NCBI GenBank assembly: GCA_002794785.1
Contig: NBBA01000007.1
Span: 620,001 to 684,000 of the forward strand
DNA: 64,000 bases
From: Coniferiporia sulphurascens
Lineage: Eukaryota; Basidiomycota; Agaricomycetes; Hymenochaetales; Hymenochaetaceae
Direction: 5' to 3'
The notes under the pieces were generated by a model. The model saw nothing but the letters and a program-made list of their open reading frames with translations, did not search any database and was not told where the DNA came from. Of the stretch, positions 28,865 through 39,486 are shown piece by piece. The position numbers were made by a program, and so were the translations under genes. Every line of letters starts with the position of its first letter. Position 1 is the stretch's first letter.

Positions 28865-30097
28865 ATGACTTTGAGCAAAGACCATGCCACCTCCATTATA
28901 ATCGCGCACGACAGCTCCTATAGTGGCTTGCTCACCTTGCAGCGCTGGCCGTCATTGTAAGCCGTCGCGCTCAGCTGTCCTGCCGCATCTCGCCGATCAC
29001 CTGCGTCCAACAAAAGGTATCCGCAGACGACGAGAGTATACACGGCGACGTACAGTACTACGGAGGAGTCTGCATCGCCGCGCACGCTCGTCATCGAGAC
29101 CGGCTCGCGTGCAGCACTTGAGGCAGGGACGGCACTTATCGCGCTCGTCGCCACGCACACGTCGCCCAGCACCTGCCCACGCGTCCTTAAAGTTGACCAC
29201 GGTGCGACGGTGATACCTTGTTCATATGCTCTTCTCTCTCTCTCCGTGCACTCGCAAGGCTCTCCTGCCGAAACTTCTGGAGAGCCCGAGCCTCTGGAGC
29301 GCGCCCTTCTTGCCATGTCCGAGCGAATGCGCGCCGTAATGGAGCTCCGCCTAGGTGCGTACCTGCGCGCACTGCATGGACTCGAGAACGACTGGTTTGG
29401 TGTGCCTGGGGCGCAGGACGAATGGGGAGAGTGCTATTCGTGGCAGGAGGCGTTTTCGCTGCTCGTGGAGACTGCGCTCGAGGAGCTGGAGAAGTTGGAC
29501 CTCGACGCGTTGAGCACTAGGGAGGTGCAGGAGGAGGCAGGAGTGGACGTGAAAGAAGATATTCCAATGGAAGACCTCCGTCGTGCACTTGGCCGGGCGA
29601 TCGGATTCTACCTGTTCGATGATGTTGAGGTGCCTAGCCTCGTGTGGTGCGGTGCGCTCGAATGGTCGTCCTTCGCTTACGTACACCGCGGAAGCGAACT
29701 GAGCAGCGCAGAGGGGAATATCCCAGTGCCCCCGGAGCCGCCGATGCTGGCGCACTGGGGAGGTCCATTGTGCTTATGGGGTGATCCGCTGATGGAGGGA
29801 GCACTACGTGCGCCGAGTGCTGCGCTGTGCGAGGGATATCGTGGTAGCGACGGGGCAGGTGGATCCGGCGAGGTGGAAGGGAGCGGGCTGATCGTGTTTG
29901 CACGACAGCGTACGAAGCGTCTGTGGTACACGGCGTACGCGGCCCTGTGCGCACTGCTCGGAGCGTCTGAAGATGCGAAGGACGCAGTTGAGACAGGCGG
30001 TACAGACGATTTGGAGGAGGCGAGGAAGCGATACAGCGCTGCGCGGAGGCTACTTATCGAGACTGCCAGAGAGCTAAGGGATGCGCCGTGTTACTGA
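28865..30097 (+). CDS. Kinase-like (aminoglycoside-phosphotransferase-type fold) protein, left copy
   Basis: Two exons, 28865-28956 and 29017-30097, join in phase to 390 aa starting MTLSKDHATSIIIAHDSSYS. The N-lobe shows WPSLYPQTTRVYTATYS and LVIETGSRAALEAGTALIAL, and then CPRVLKVDHGATVIPCSYAL. The C-lobe shows LGAYLRALHGLENDWFGVP, SWQEAFSLLVETALEELE and ALGRAIGFYLFDDVEVPSLV. HWGGPLCLWGDPLMEGA sits where APH-type kinases have their catalytic loop, and LIVFARQRTKRLWYTAY follows. I infer an APH-like fold from this order; the substrate is unknown. The residue expected to be lysine in LVIxT is glutamate, so catalysis is doubtful. GC content and codon use look like host genes. The right-arm copy at 46700-45468 is almost identical. 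An earlier possible start at 29210 lacks the whole N-lobe. Confidence 0.7.
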
Positions 30098-30294
30098 TTG
30101 CACATCTCTGTTTAGATATCTGGATGCACAACGGATATTGACTAAGAACGTCTGACATCGTGCGTCCTTTCTAGATTCACAGCTACAAGACGACGACAAC
30201 TCGGCTCTAAATGTAGCACCTTGCTCCTGCTATACCTTTATTCTTTTTGGGGCTCTCAGGCGTGATTCTTCTGATTGCTTTCAAATAGAACGAA

Positions 30295-30492
30295 CTATTT
30301 ACTGGATATCTCTACGTCGAGCAGTCTCCACTGGGTTATAGGGCACAGATAGACTTCTGGGTGGTGTCCCTCGTCTGCAAGAGCTTCTCGCACGATCTTC
30401 AGGGTGATTCCACCACTGACCATACTCGGAGCTGATACTCTAAATCGTACCACCCTGCCGGGCAACCAGCTCGTTTGTTGTTCAGAAATCAC
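30295..30492 (-). CDS. Small unrecognised frame, left arm
   Basis: 65-codon frame (MISEQQTSWLPGRVVRFRVS ... CPITQWRLLDVEISSK) convergent with the kinase-like gene. The right arm has the same DNA at about 45080-45260 but with an extra G (GGTGGGAATCAC for GGTGGAATCACC) that breaks the frame. Either a decayed exon or non-coding. Confidence 0.25.
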   Translation of the reverse strand: MISEQQTSWLPGRVVRFRVSAPSMVSGGITLKIVREALADEGHHPEVYLCPITQWRLLDVEISSK

Positions 30493-30618
30493 CGTTGGGG
30501 CACACCTCCCGTACGATAGTCATAAGTGAGACCTATCGATATTTGAGACCGAGTGGCCGTCAACCGGTAGCGGAGGAAGTTCAAGACTTTAGCGGATCCC
30601 AGAACACCTTCAACTTGG

Positions 30619-30843
30619 TCAATTTACACTAGCCTGAGTCTGGGAACTCGTCAAGATATAGCCGTCTGGTTTGGGCAATTGGATCGCCCTTGCGTGTGGC
30701 TGACGTATTCCTTTCCTTAACGGGAGTGAGAAATCTTCTTGTGGCTTGTCACATCCACTCTTCTCATAACTGGGCATCCTTGCAATGGTGCAATGATTCT
30801 TCATCGTCTTCCTCTCCGAAAGGAATGCTACAGGGATGCACAT
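30619..30843 (-). CDS. Small frame conserved in both arms, left copy
   Basis: 74-codon frame with MPSYEKSGCDKPQEDFSLPL and KPDGYILTSSQTQASVN. The right-arm copy (44761-44955, plus) keeps most residues with scattered substitutions and no frameshift over about 60 codons, which is better than expected for junk. The upstream ATG codon of this copy is ATA on the right, so the shared start would be the internal MKNHC/MKDHC methionine. No family recognised. Confidence 0.35.
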   Translation of the reverse strand: MCIPVAFLSERKTMKNHCTIARMPSYEKSGCDKPQEDFSLPLRKGIRQPHARAIQLPKPDGYILTSSQTQASVN

Positions 30844-31209
30844 TTTAATGCTGATTTACGTCGCTCAAATGCGCGCGTCGCGTAGACAGGCCTTTTTAAG
30901 CGGAGAATTACATTTATCAGGATCTGCGCGGTGGCAGAACTTGAAGCGTCGGCCGCGGAAGCAATTCCGCGACCGGAAATAATCAATATGTTTTATTAAA
31001 GATTGATATCTTCGTCAAAGGGCTCAATCTTCATTCATTACGAGAACAACACGCTTTGATACCTTAGTCTGATGTCGGCATATCAAACGAGATTCTTCAC
31101 GAGCAAAGATTATGAAATGTTCATCTCAAACAGTCAAACTATTAAATTGCGCAAAATAACTACATTCAGAAGGTTACACTCCAGGCAGGCAGAAGAAACA
31201 GAGGGAAAT

Positions 31210-32345
31210 GTAGGGGAGGGAGGACGAGGCGCCCCCCTCCCCCTAAATAAGACTGCTAAAGACTAAATAATAAGTCTCAGGAGGGAAGACAAACAGTGGA
31301 GGACTGACCAGCTCTAAACACCACGCCTCATAGGGGGCGTCCCACCCACTCGCCCCCTGCCGGTCCAGGTGCATTGCACCTGCAGTAATTATCTTTTACC
31401 GGCTCCCGGTCATTATTTATACAGCGACTATGACCTATGAAGGAGGATGAGAAACGGGGCACAACAACGGCAGCTTGTAAATGACATACCATTGCGCTGT
31501 CCGCATATAGTTTAGGAATCGTGCCGGACAATATGGGTCGAGGGAGCCCAGGATCTGAATGGGAGTAGCTGTTAGCCGACTGAGAATAGACAGCAATAAG
31601 GTAATCTCACATAACCTCGAGCCGGCACGATCTCCGCCACCGAGCCATGAGGAGCCTTCTGGATATTGGTCGGGCTAGCACTCGGGTTGGTGGCGGAAGG
31701 GTCTGCCAGTTGCGGGTCGAGGTCGCTCACAGAGTGAGTCTGGGGGCGGAGTGTCAGCCACGCAAGACAATGAAAGGAGGATGGATAGATGGGACACACC
31801 GTGGCCTCGCCTGGCATACAAGACCAGCACCTACTCGACCGCAGAGACGTCGACCAGATCACGAAGCAGTCTCACACCGATGAGGTGTTGCGGTCGAGTC
31901 ATCGCAAAGGATGTAGTGCGGGATGGTGGTGGAAGGAGGGAGAGAAGTCTCTGGATTCTGGAAAGCTTTGGAGGAAATTATATAGCCGTCTGAGTATTGG
32001 GCTGACATGTTATTGTTTCGTGTTTATTATTATTTGAGGCTGACATCTATGACGCCCTTTGCTGAGAACGTAAGCCTGCGTCACGCCGGTCAGACAGAGT
32101 ACAATACGACACGTCTTTGAAGGGCTGCCAAAGGGCGGATTCAGTGAGAACAGCTTCGGCACGTCCGCCAAAATGTAACGTATTTTGCGCTTGAAACGCA
32201 GGAGACTTGCTCGCCGAGCAAATAATAATGCGTGGGATCTAGGGGATCTCCTCGCTGAGCGATTCCTTGGAAATGTATATGTTGCGCTTAGGGACGCCTT
32301 GCACACGATGCGGCCTCGGCTGTTGTAGGAACGAACATATTGGTC
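31210..32345 (-). repeat. E repeat, copy E4
   Basis: Minus-strand copy with the long upstream segment shared with E3. ATG and splice-like sites are kept (first donor is GTGTGT). The terminal hairpin is at about 31213-31247. Counterpart of E7. Head to head with E5. Confidence 0.75.
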
Positions 32346-32544
32346 AGTAGAGCGTTTGTGGGCAATCAATTCAATACATTATACCGTGCCACCTCACTCG
32401 CCGAAAGTTAGGCTCTTAACTACGCCCTCTAAAAGTATTAGCACCTTCAACTACAGAGTTAAAAGACTTTCAAGTAATAAGATGTGGCGAACCGAAGTTT
32501 GGTCAACGGAATCCAACCAAAATAAGGCGCCCGGAACCTCAGCA

Positions 32545-33425
32545 AATTAATGTCAGCCTCAAATAAAACAAACACGACAAAATAACATGTCAACCCAGTA
32601 CTCAGACGGCTATATAATCCTCTCTGAAGCTTTCCAGAGTCCAGAAACTCCTCTCCCTCCTTCCACCACCATCCCGCACTACATCCTTTGCGATGACTCG
32701 ACCGCAACACCTCATCGGTGTGAGACTGCTTCGTGATCTGGTCGACGTCTCTGCGGTCGAGTAGGTGATGGTCCCGTATGCCAGGCGAGGCCACGGTATG
32801 TCCCTTCTATCCATCCTCCTTTCATCGTCTTGCGTGGCTGACACTTCGCCCCCAGACTCACTCTGTGAGCGACCTCGACCCGCAACTGGCAGACCCTTCC
32901 GCCACCAACCCGAGTGCTAGCCCGACCAATATCCAGAAGGCTCCTCATGGCTCGGTGGCGGAGATCGTGCCGGCTCGAGGTTATGTGAGATTACCTTATT
33001 GTTGTCTATTCTCAGTCGGCTAACAGTTACTCCCATTCAGATCCTGGGCTCCCTCGACCCATATTGTCCGGCACGATTCCTAACTATATGCGGACAGCGC
33101 AATGGTATGTCATTTACAAGCTGCCGTTGTTGTGCCCTGTTTCTCATCCTCCTTCATAGGTCATAGTCGCTGTATAAATAATGACCGGGAGCCGGTAAAA
33201 GATAAATTTCTGCAGGTGCAATGCACCTGGACCGGCAGGGGGCGAGTGGGTGGGACGCCCCCTATGAGGCGTGGTATTTGGAGCTGGTCAGTCCTCCACT
33301 GGTTTTTCTTCTCTTCCGAGGCTCATTTCTTTAGTCTTCAGCTGTATTATACTGGGGGAGGAGGGCGCCCTGTCCCTTCTCCCTTTCCTCCCCCCTTCTG
33401 TTTGGGTGTTGTGCGGAAGAGCCTA
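32545..33425 (+). repeat. E repeat, copy E5 (inner end of left arm)
   Basis: Clear TATA-like box (GGCTATATAATCCTC near 32607), ATG, three intron-like segments and 3' palindromes. One extra base near 33204 (AAATTTC for AATTAC) shifts the last frame. Counterpart of E6. Confidence 0.75.
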
Positions 33426-33429
33426 GAGT

Positions 33430-34920
33430 AGTTTACTAGATGTACAAATATTTTAATAAAACGTTTTAAATATGGCAGTAGTCCGAGTAATTAAGTAAAA
33501 TAGACATTTCCAAATCGTCGCGTTGATATACTGTATCAATTGGAACTATAAGATCTCGCATGAGACTAGTGTTGCCAATGTCACCTGGAGGCTGGTAAAC
33601 GCGGATTATTTCCGAAACCTTAGCTTGTCAAGATATCCTTATTTAGTAAGCTGTGTCATCTCTGCGCACGGCTTACGTACACACTATCTTATGGCCCTAC
33701 TCACAAAATCGCTATCCCGAGTTTCCACACAACTAGGTTACTGCTGAAACCTTTATACGAGTGCCAGGTGAAGTACAAAACATGGATATGGTAGCACCAC
33801 AGGAAAATATTGCGTTGTTGTGAAGCTTCAGTCAAAATATTCGTTTCTCAATCGGGAAGAGCCTTTGGAAGGCTGTCAGCTTGCACAACAAGTAATTTTA
33901 TCGGTAATTTCTTTGCAGGTACATATATATTACATGCTAGAGTGTACTATTACGCTACTCCGGGTGGAATAGAGTGTTGAGGTGTACAGGGAGAGAGCAT
34001 AATGTTCGAAGAGTGACAAACGGTGACAGAATGCATCCGGCAACACACCTTTTTTCGATCTCAGATCATAAACTCTTTGTAGCTAACACTACATTTATGC
34101 AACCGTCAACCTGTCGGAGTAACAAAATGTCCATGACAGTTTGTGACAGTCATTTTACACGGAAGGAACACTTTTATTCTAAGAGTTCCAGCTTATAAAC
34201 TGGTAGCCAAAATATCGAGTGGATATAAAATACACGTAGCCGTTTTCATGCAAGATGCGAATAATTATTATTGAGGTTTTGAGTGCTGTGGATGCAAAAT
34301 GAAAACGTTTTGTAATAGAAGTCATACGATAGTACTATTTTTGGAACGGGAGTCTCATCCTTCCCGTATTCGGACTCCCTCTGCATCTCTTTTCCCTACT
34401 GGCTAGAAAATCCCGCAGGGATGCACAACACTGGGTTGAAGTATCTCAAGTCAAGCCACTCGCTCTCTTGCTAGAATGTTTTGGTACGCGTGCACAATTA
34501 TCCCATTTATGCTTCTCTTCGACCGGAACCGCACACGTGAGACCCTGGTTATGCATGGCCACGGCTCGCGCAAGCACACAAATTGAAGTGTGAGTTCCAC
34601 GAGCGTGGACGCGGTTGGAAGAGTGGTATCGAGAATATGTCTCTATTTGCTACTTTCTCAGATGCCATGGTGCTACGGTGTCGTTTGGTTGTCGAAGAGG
34701 GTCTTGGCTATGGAAGGCGACCGATCCCGATAGTCGCTGCAATGCAAGGCGGTTTCAGACATGAATCTAGCTTACGCGCAGCATCTCCTTCTAAAGCCCT
34801 TCGTTCTCGGAAAAAAGCGCTCTGTATATAGCCTGATAGGCAAGTTTTGGGCGTGTTTTGACCATCTTTCCTCCCTCGAGCAGGTAGTCTAGTGTCCCGC
34901 TATGACTTACTATGTGCTGT
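33430..34920. other. No gene; includes a diverged repeat shared with 13.5 kb and 50.5 kb
   Basis: From about 33800 to 34330 short words recur from 13490-13950, for example AAAATATTGCGTTG, GAGAGCATAATGT and CGAAGAGTGACAAA, in the same order. The rest shows no supportable gene; the 34583-34831 frame has no motif. Confidence 0.4.
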
Positions 34921-34924
34921 CTGA

Positions 34925-35335
34925 ACGCAGTGGAACTCTAGTTCTTCCGGAGCTGTCGATACTGGCACACTGGGGCAATTACCGTGCTTATATTGCCAGG
35001 TGCTGCTTCCTTGTGTGATGGGGTGAGGGATATCACGGTAGCGGCGGCGCAGACGCTTTGTCGAGACGGAAGGAACTCGAGGTCTGGGGGTGCTTGGGCC
35101 AATCGTGCTGCTTATCAAGCGCCTGTGTCACACTGCATACCGTGCAGTAATGCGTTCTACTCGGAGTGTCTACAGTAGAGGTGCGAACTTGAATGATGCA
35201 GTCGAGATGGCCGGTGGAGAAGACTTGGAGGAGGCGAGGAAGCGGTGCGGAGACTACCACTGGCGGTCATATGCATGTTACTGATTGCGCACCTCTGTTT
35301 GCAGTATATTTGAATGCACACACGAATAGTGGCTG
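34925..35335 (+). pseudogene. Broken third copy of the kinase-like gene (3' part only)
   Basis: DNA from GCTGTCGATACTGGCACACTGG onward (first 20 bases counted here from 34937) aligns to about 29733-30140 of the left gene: TTGGAGGAGGCGAGGAAGCG, the final Cys-Tyr-stop (TGTTACTGA) and the 3' flank GATTGCGCACCTCTGTTT are all recognisable. Most of the middle is deleted and the frame is broken by indels. The N-lobe is absent. It lies inside the spacer between the two arms, so the gene once had at least three copies. Confidence 0.7.
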
Positions 35336-36555
35336 CAAGGGTCGGTTGGTATGTGTTTTTCCGGTGTTACATGACAACCACATGCGTATGCGATTTCATT
35401 CTTCATCCAACTGTGCACTTGGAATGCCTTGGTTGCCCTGCATTTGATCTTCGTCTTAAGTGGAGCTTCTTTGATCGCTTTGAAGTTTGAGGCAGACACT
35501 ATTGGACACTTTAAACGCTTCTACGGTGCAGGACGCAATGCAGTTGTCAGCTTCTGTTTAGCACCTCCCATCTGTAATAGCGTTTTTGAAGAGTCCATTG
35601 ACCGTAGTCTGCGAGGTCTGCATTCCTCTGGGTTGATTTTCACTGCAAACAAAAGCAACTGGGAAATGCGCGCTTCAGGGATTTTGCGATTTTGTGTAGT
35701 TGTTATTCTTCTGTCGGCTAAATAGTCCTGGGACAAAAGCATCCTCGTATGGACGGTGCATATGGTCTGGGCTCCCCGGTTTTGGCCATCGCATATACAC
35801 TTATCCATTTATTATCCATTTTGGCCTACTTTTCCCTGATTCCTGAGGTTAGAATAATGCATCGTTTCCATTCACATCATGATGTACTACCGGCGAGATT
35901 TGTCGCACCGCGGCGTATAAAGGCCATTCCGGACTGTACAAACCACCGCTAGCGCTCAAAACTTGCGCACGCTAGCCCTGGGCGCTTGATCCATCATGTT
36001 GGCATGCGCCCCTTGTTTGAACCGATCAATTATGATGTTTAGTATTTAGCTTGACGACTATAAGTACCTTGTATATGTAGTGTCCCCCAATTCTAGGTTT
36101 TTCGTCTAAACAGTAGTTGGTGTGTGCGAAAAAAAATAATAGAAAAGAATATTAATGTGACTCCGCAGCGGGCCGTTTATGAGCCCGACGGCCAGTTACG
36201 GGGGCAAATTCGAGAATATTGTTGGTGATGGTAGGCAAGCGGCGGTCGTAACCGATGGCTACCTATCGCTCCAGACCCGATCGCCATACGGGACCGCTAC
36301 GCCTTTTTATGCTCTTAACATCCCGCTCTTTCCCCCCACAAGCTCGCCAGTGCACTGGGAAAAAAGCGTGTTCATCTGCTTCTCGAGGCCCGCGCACCTA
36401 AACGGGTCGTCATTTCACGGACATCGTGCAGAACACGAGCAGGAGTGCATTCAGCAGGCGGTAAATGTGAGTTATGCATCCATCGTCCCTTCGTCCCAGC
36501 TATTTCTGCTCTGGTCGTTTGGGTATTCCGATACTCACTGTCCGTTCTGCCGTAA
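35336..36555. other. Gap before the bestrophin gene
   Basis: Two open frames of about 100-130 codons (35429-35725 and 36179-36571, plus strand) lack motifs. The second ends where the bestrophin gene begins and may be leader sequence. An A-rich run lies near 36129. Confidence 0.35.
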
Positions 36556-38839
36556 ATGCGGCCATTTCTGACGTTGTCTAGTCCGAGCGGACGAGGTGTA
36601 CGCAGGAGCTACTCCATCCTCATGTACGGGCACCAGCATTCCAACCATTTTGGAGGCAGCATAGATGGCTCGGCAACGTCTTCTCGTCTGCTGCCAACAT
36701 TCTTCAAGGCGATTCTTGCCACCGCTCTTTTTCGATGCTGGCACATTCTCCTTTTCTTCATTGGCTGGGCGACCGCGATCACGCTTATCAACGAGAAGGT
36801 CACCAATTTGACTATGCAATCAACTCTATTGACAGTGCAAGTCTGTCTATTTTTGTAGAATGAATGGAAGAATTGACGCCTTCATTCACTAGCATTGGTA
36901 CGGTTCTGGGTTTCGTCATCTCATATAGAACGACATCAAGCTTCGAGCGCTATAACGAGGGGCGAAGGTACTGGTCGCAGATCATTCTGGCGTCACGCAC
37001 ACTAGCGAGGACTGTATGGTTTCATGTGCCTGGTGGGCTGGATTCCTCGACTATAAATGCGCGTCGAAGCTAACCTATTAGGGCGCAGAACTCCCTCCCG
37101 CCACAGCATCGGATGAGAAGGAGGGCCGAACCAATGAAGAGAGAAAAGCGCGTACTCTCGTAGAGAAAAAGACAGTCATAAACCTTACCGAGGCTTTCTC
37201 GTGCGTTTGCACCTCTCCGTGTGCACATAAGAATACTGCATCCTGACACCGATTACAGGGTCGCGGTGAAGCACTACCTGCGTGGCGAGGAAGGCATAAA
37301 CTATGTCGACCTCTATCATCTTGTCAAGTTCTTGCCCTCCTATGCGTTTCCCGCAGGGTTGATGACCAGCGAGCTCGATGCTGAGAGTAATCTGCGACGC
37401 ACGCAGTCATACCGCTCTACAGATAGGGCTTCTCGTCCTGATCCCGACCAAGAGAAAGATGAATGTCCGTCCGTCAGCATTGAGCTCGCGTCACCCACGT
37501 CGCCCTCAAGTGGCGGTGGAGGCTATCTTACCGCTGTACCCTTGGATGGAGCTACAACCGCACGCGACCCTAATACACGCCGGAACGTCACGCTTGACCT
37601 TCCCTTGCCCGTCACCGCCAAAAACACCTCTGCCTCCGCGCGCACCGTCTCGAACTCGCGCTCGACCCTTCGCGCACCGGTAGGCACTACCCGGAAGACG
37701 TCGTTCGCACGTGCAGACGACGACGGCGTCGAGCTCCTCCCCGCGTCGCTCCCGCCAAAGTACACCCTATTCGACTTCTTCCCATTTTCGCTCCTCATCA
37801 AGCTGCTCGCGCACAAGGGCCACGAGGTCGATGGGAAAAAGGCTGCGCGTTACCGGGCGAAGAATGTCGTCGTCACGCACAATGTCCCGCTGGAAATCTC
37901 GATGTACCTGGTACGCCACACCATATTCTGCACGCACAGGCGCTTGTAATTTACTTGCTTTGATGCAGACTTCGTACGTCGCGACGTTGTCAGCACGCAA
38001 GTCGATCGATGTTCCGACGACCAGTACGTGCTTCAATGGAAATCGAGGTGTTACCCGGACGAGGCTAATAACACTGAATCTTAGATCTGTTGATTGCCAC
38101 GGTGAACCAACTGACAGATGCTCTCACCGGTCTGGAACGGATCCTAACTACGCCCATTCCCTTTTCGTGTGTATTTTCATTTAAAGATTTCCCAGGGACT
38201 TGACTGAGTTCTCCTTGTGTAATCTGTCTAGTTATTCAATCCATCTGTGGCTCGTAACTATCATCTATGTGCTGGCTCTTGTAAGTCTGCGTGTACATCG
38301 ACTGTATCGCTTTCATAATGCATAATCTGACGAACTTCACTCTTTTCAGCCTTTCCAAATCTATGCCACGCTGCGTTGGATCACCATTCCCGCCACCGCG
38401 ATCATGAGCTTTATTTTCTTTGGCTTTTTGGTGGCGGGCGAGGAGATTGAGAGTGGGTGCTAACTTTCTCGCTTGGGATTTCGTTCTCTAACGTATCCGT
38501 CTCTTCACCCTAACTAGATCCATTCGGCTACGACAAAAACGACCTGGTAAGCTACGCTTCTCTTCCCTTTAGCCCTCTTTTCCTCACACTGCGCCTTCCT
38601 GCTCTCCACAGAACATGGACCACTTTACTCACGACATCATCCGTAACGAGCTGCGTGCGCTCACGGCCTTCCCTCCTCCAGACCCCGAGCAGTGGGCGTT
38701 CTCCCCGCGTAACGACCACCTGTTCTCCGGGAACAGTTACGGCGCGGGCCAAGCAAGTGAACAGGCGTTAACTGTAACTCCTGAGGAGTGGGTTGACCGC
38801 GGCCCGGACGCTATGAAGGACGTGCTCGCTCGGTACTGA
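36556..38839 (+). CDS. Bestrophin-like anion channel (UPF0187/YneE-type membrane protein)
   Basis: Ten exons (36556-36836, 36893-37025, 37082-37200, 37259-37910, 37969-38023, 38085-38166, 38232-38280, 38350-38452, 38518-38546, 38612-38839) give 576 aa in phase. Family hallmarks are STLLTVIGTVLGFVISYRTT, SSFERYNEGRRYW, VINLTEAFSVAVKHYLRGEE, VDLYHLVKFLPSYAFPAG, DALTGLERILTTPIPFSYSI, PFQIYATLRWITIPATAIMS, NPFGYDKNDLNMDHFTHDII and RNELRALTAFPPPDPEQW. A long Ser/Thr/Asp-rich loop (about residues 190-340) separates the membrane halves, as in other fungi. Intron 1 uses a GC donor (GT/GCAAGT). The exon 2/3 junction (VWFH/GAELPP) and the exact ATG are the least certain; a start at 36622 is also possible. 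The family forms pentameric anion channels; physiological role in fungi is unclear. Confidence 0.85.
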
Positions 38840-39486
38840 TCGCCTATTTATTCCTCGTCGCTCATCCGAGTCCTCTATTACCTGTTGGTCGAGTCTTAGA
38901 ACTCGAGTTGGCTGTGATGCGGTGCGGTTTGGGCCGCTATGGGGTGAATGCCCCTCCCGTCTCGAGGTAATTTCTGTATCTTGTTCCTACTTTTTATTGC
39001 CACTTTTTTAAGGCCTCGTATTAATTACACGTTCTGCACACCCTCACCGCGCAGTTTTCATCCCCGTTCCTCTCATTTTCATGTCTGTCCATACAATCAT
39101 CCGGACTTCAGAACGCAGCACATCACACGCACTTCTGCATCATACGCACATATTCTCGCCCTGCAGAATGCGTACTCTCTTTCATAGACCTCCAATCACT
39201 CATTGACACATTCCGTAAATAACGAGTTTCATCATACACGACGACGCCCAGAGGGCTCATAGAAGGCTGTGGTTCTTGCCCGTATATAATGGGGCTTTGG
39301 TAGTTTACTTGATCAGGACAATAACATATATAAAAGATACATTTGTGGATGCTTATTCCTTATTAAACTGTTTAATCACGAACTAACAAAGATGTGAAGA
39401 CACTAGACCGAATACATATGCTCTAATAATAAATATCCACGGTACTGGTGAGAAAGGTACTGGGATCAGATACAAATGAACTTCGT
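38840..39486. other. Convergent 3' intergenic region
   Basis: Separates the plus-strand bestrophin stop from the minus-strand oxidoreductase stop. AT-rich toward 39340. No gene. Confidence 0.5.

Larger units (their letters stand above)
25560..33430. repeat. Left arm of a large imperfect inverted duplication
   Basis: Order along the plus strand: E3(+), a 27.0-27.35 kb frame, an E-like unit (+), a pyrimidine tract, the 390-aa kinase-like gene (+), small minus-strand frames, E4(-), E5(+). The right arm (42235-49870), read in reverse, has the same order. Stretches between named parts also match, for example TATTGGGTCTCCGC at about 26733 against TATTAGGTCTCCGC on the minus strand near 48858. Similarity varies from very high in the 390-aa gene to clearly diverged in the flanks, so the duplication is not recent throughout or was partly homogenised. 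Confidence 0.75.

Noticed and set aside
28918..29316. 132-codon minus-strand frame (and its right-arm copy 46249-46647, plus) as a gene
   Set aside because: It lies antisense to the N-lobe of the kinase-like gene, whose two exons join in phase and show fold motifs. High GC keeps the opposite strand open.
32692..32763. The frame starting MTRPQHLIGVRLLRD in the E copies as the true protein
   Set aside because: It meets TAG in most copies just before the first conserved donor and cannot be joined in phase to the body frame. It may be an upstream frame.
36179..36571. 130-codon frame before the bestrophin gene as an upstream exon or separate gene
   Set aside because: No motif and no phase-compatible splice into the bestrophin frame; treated as leader or intergenic DNA.
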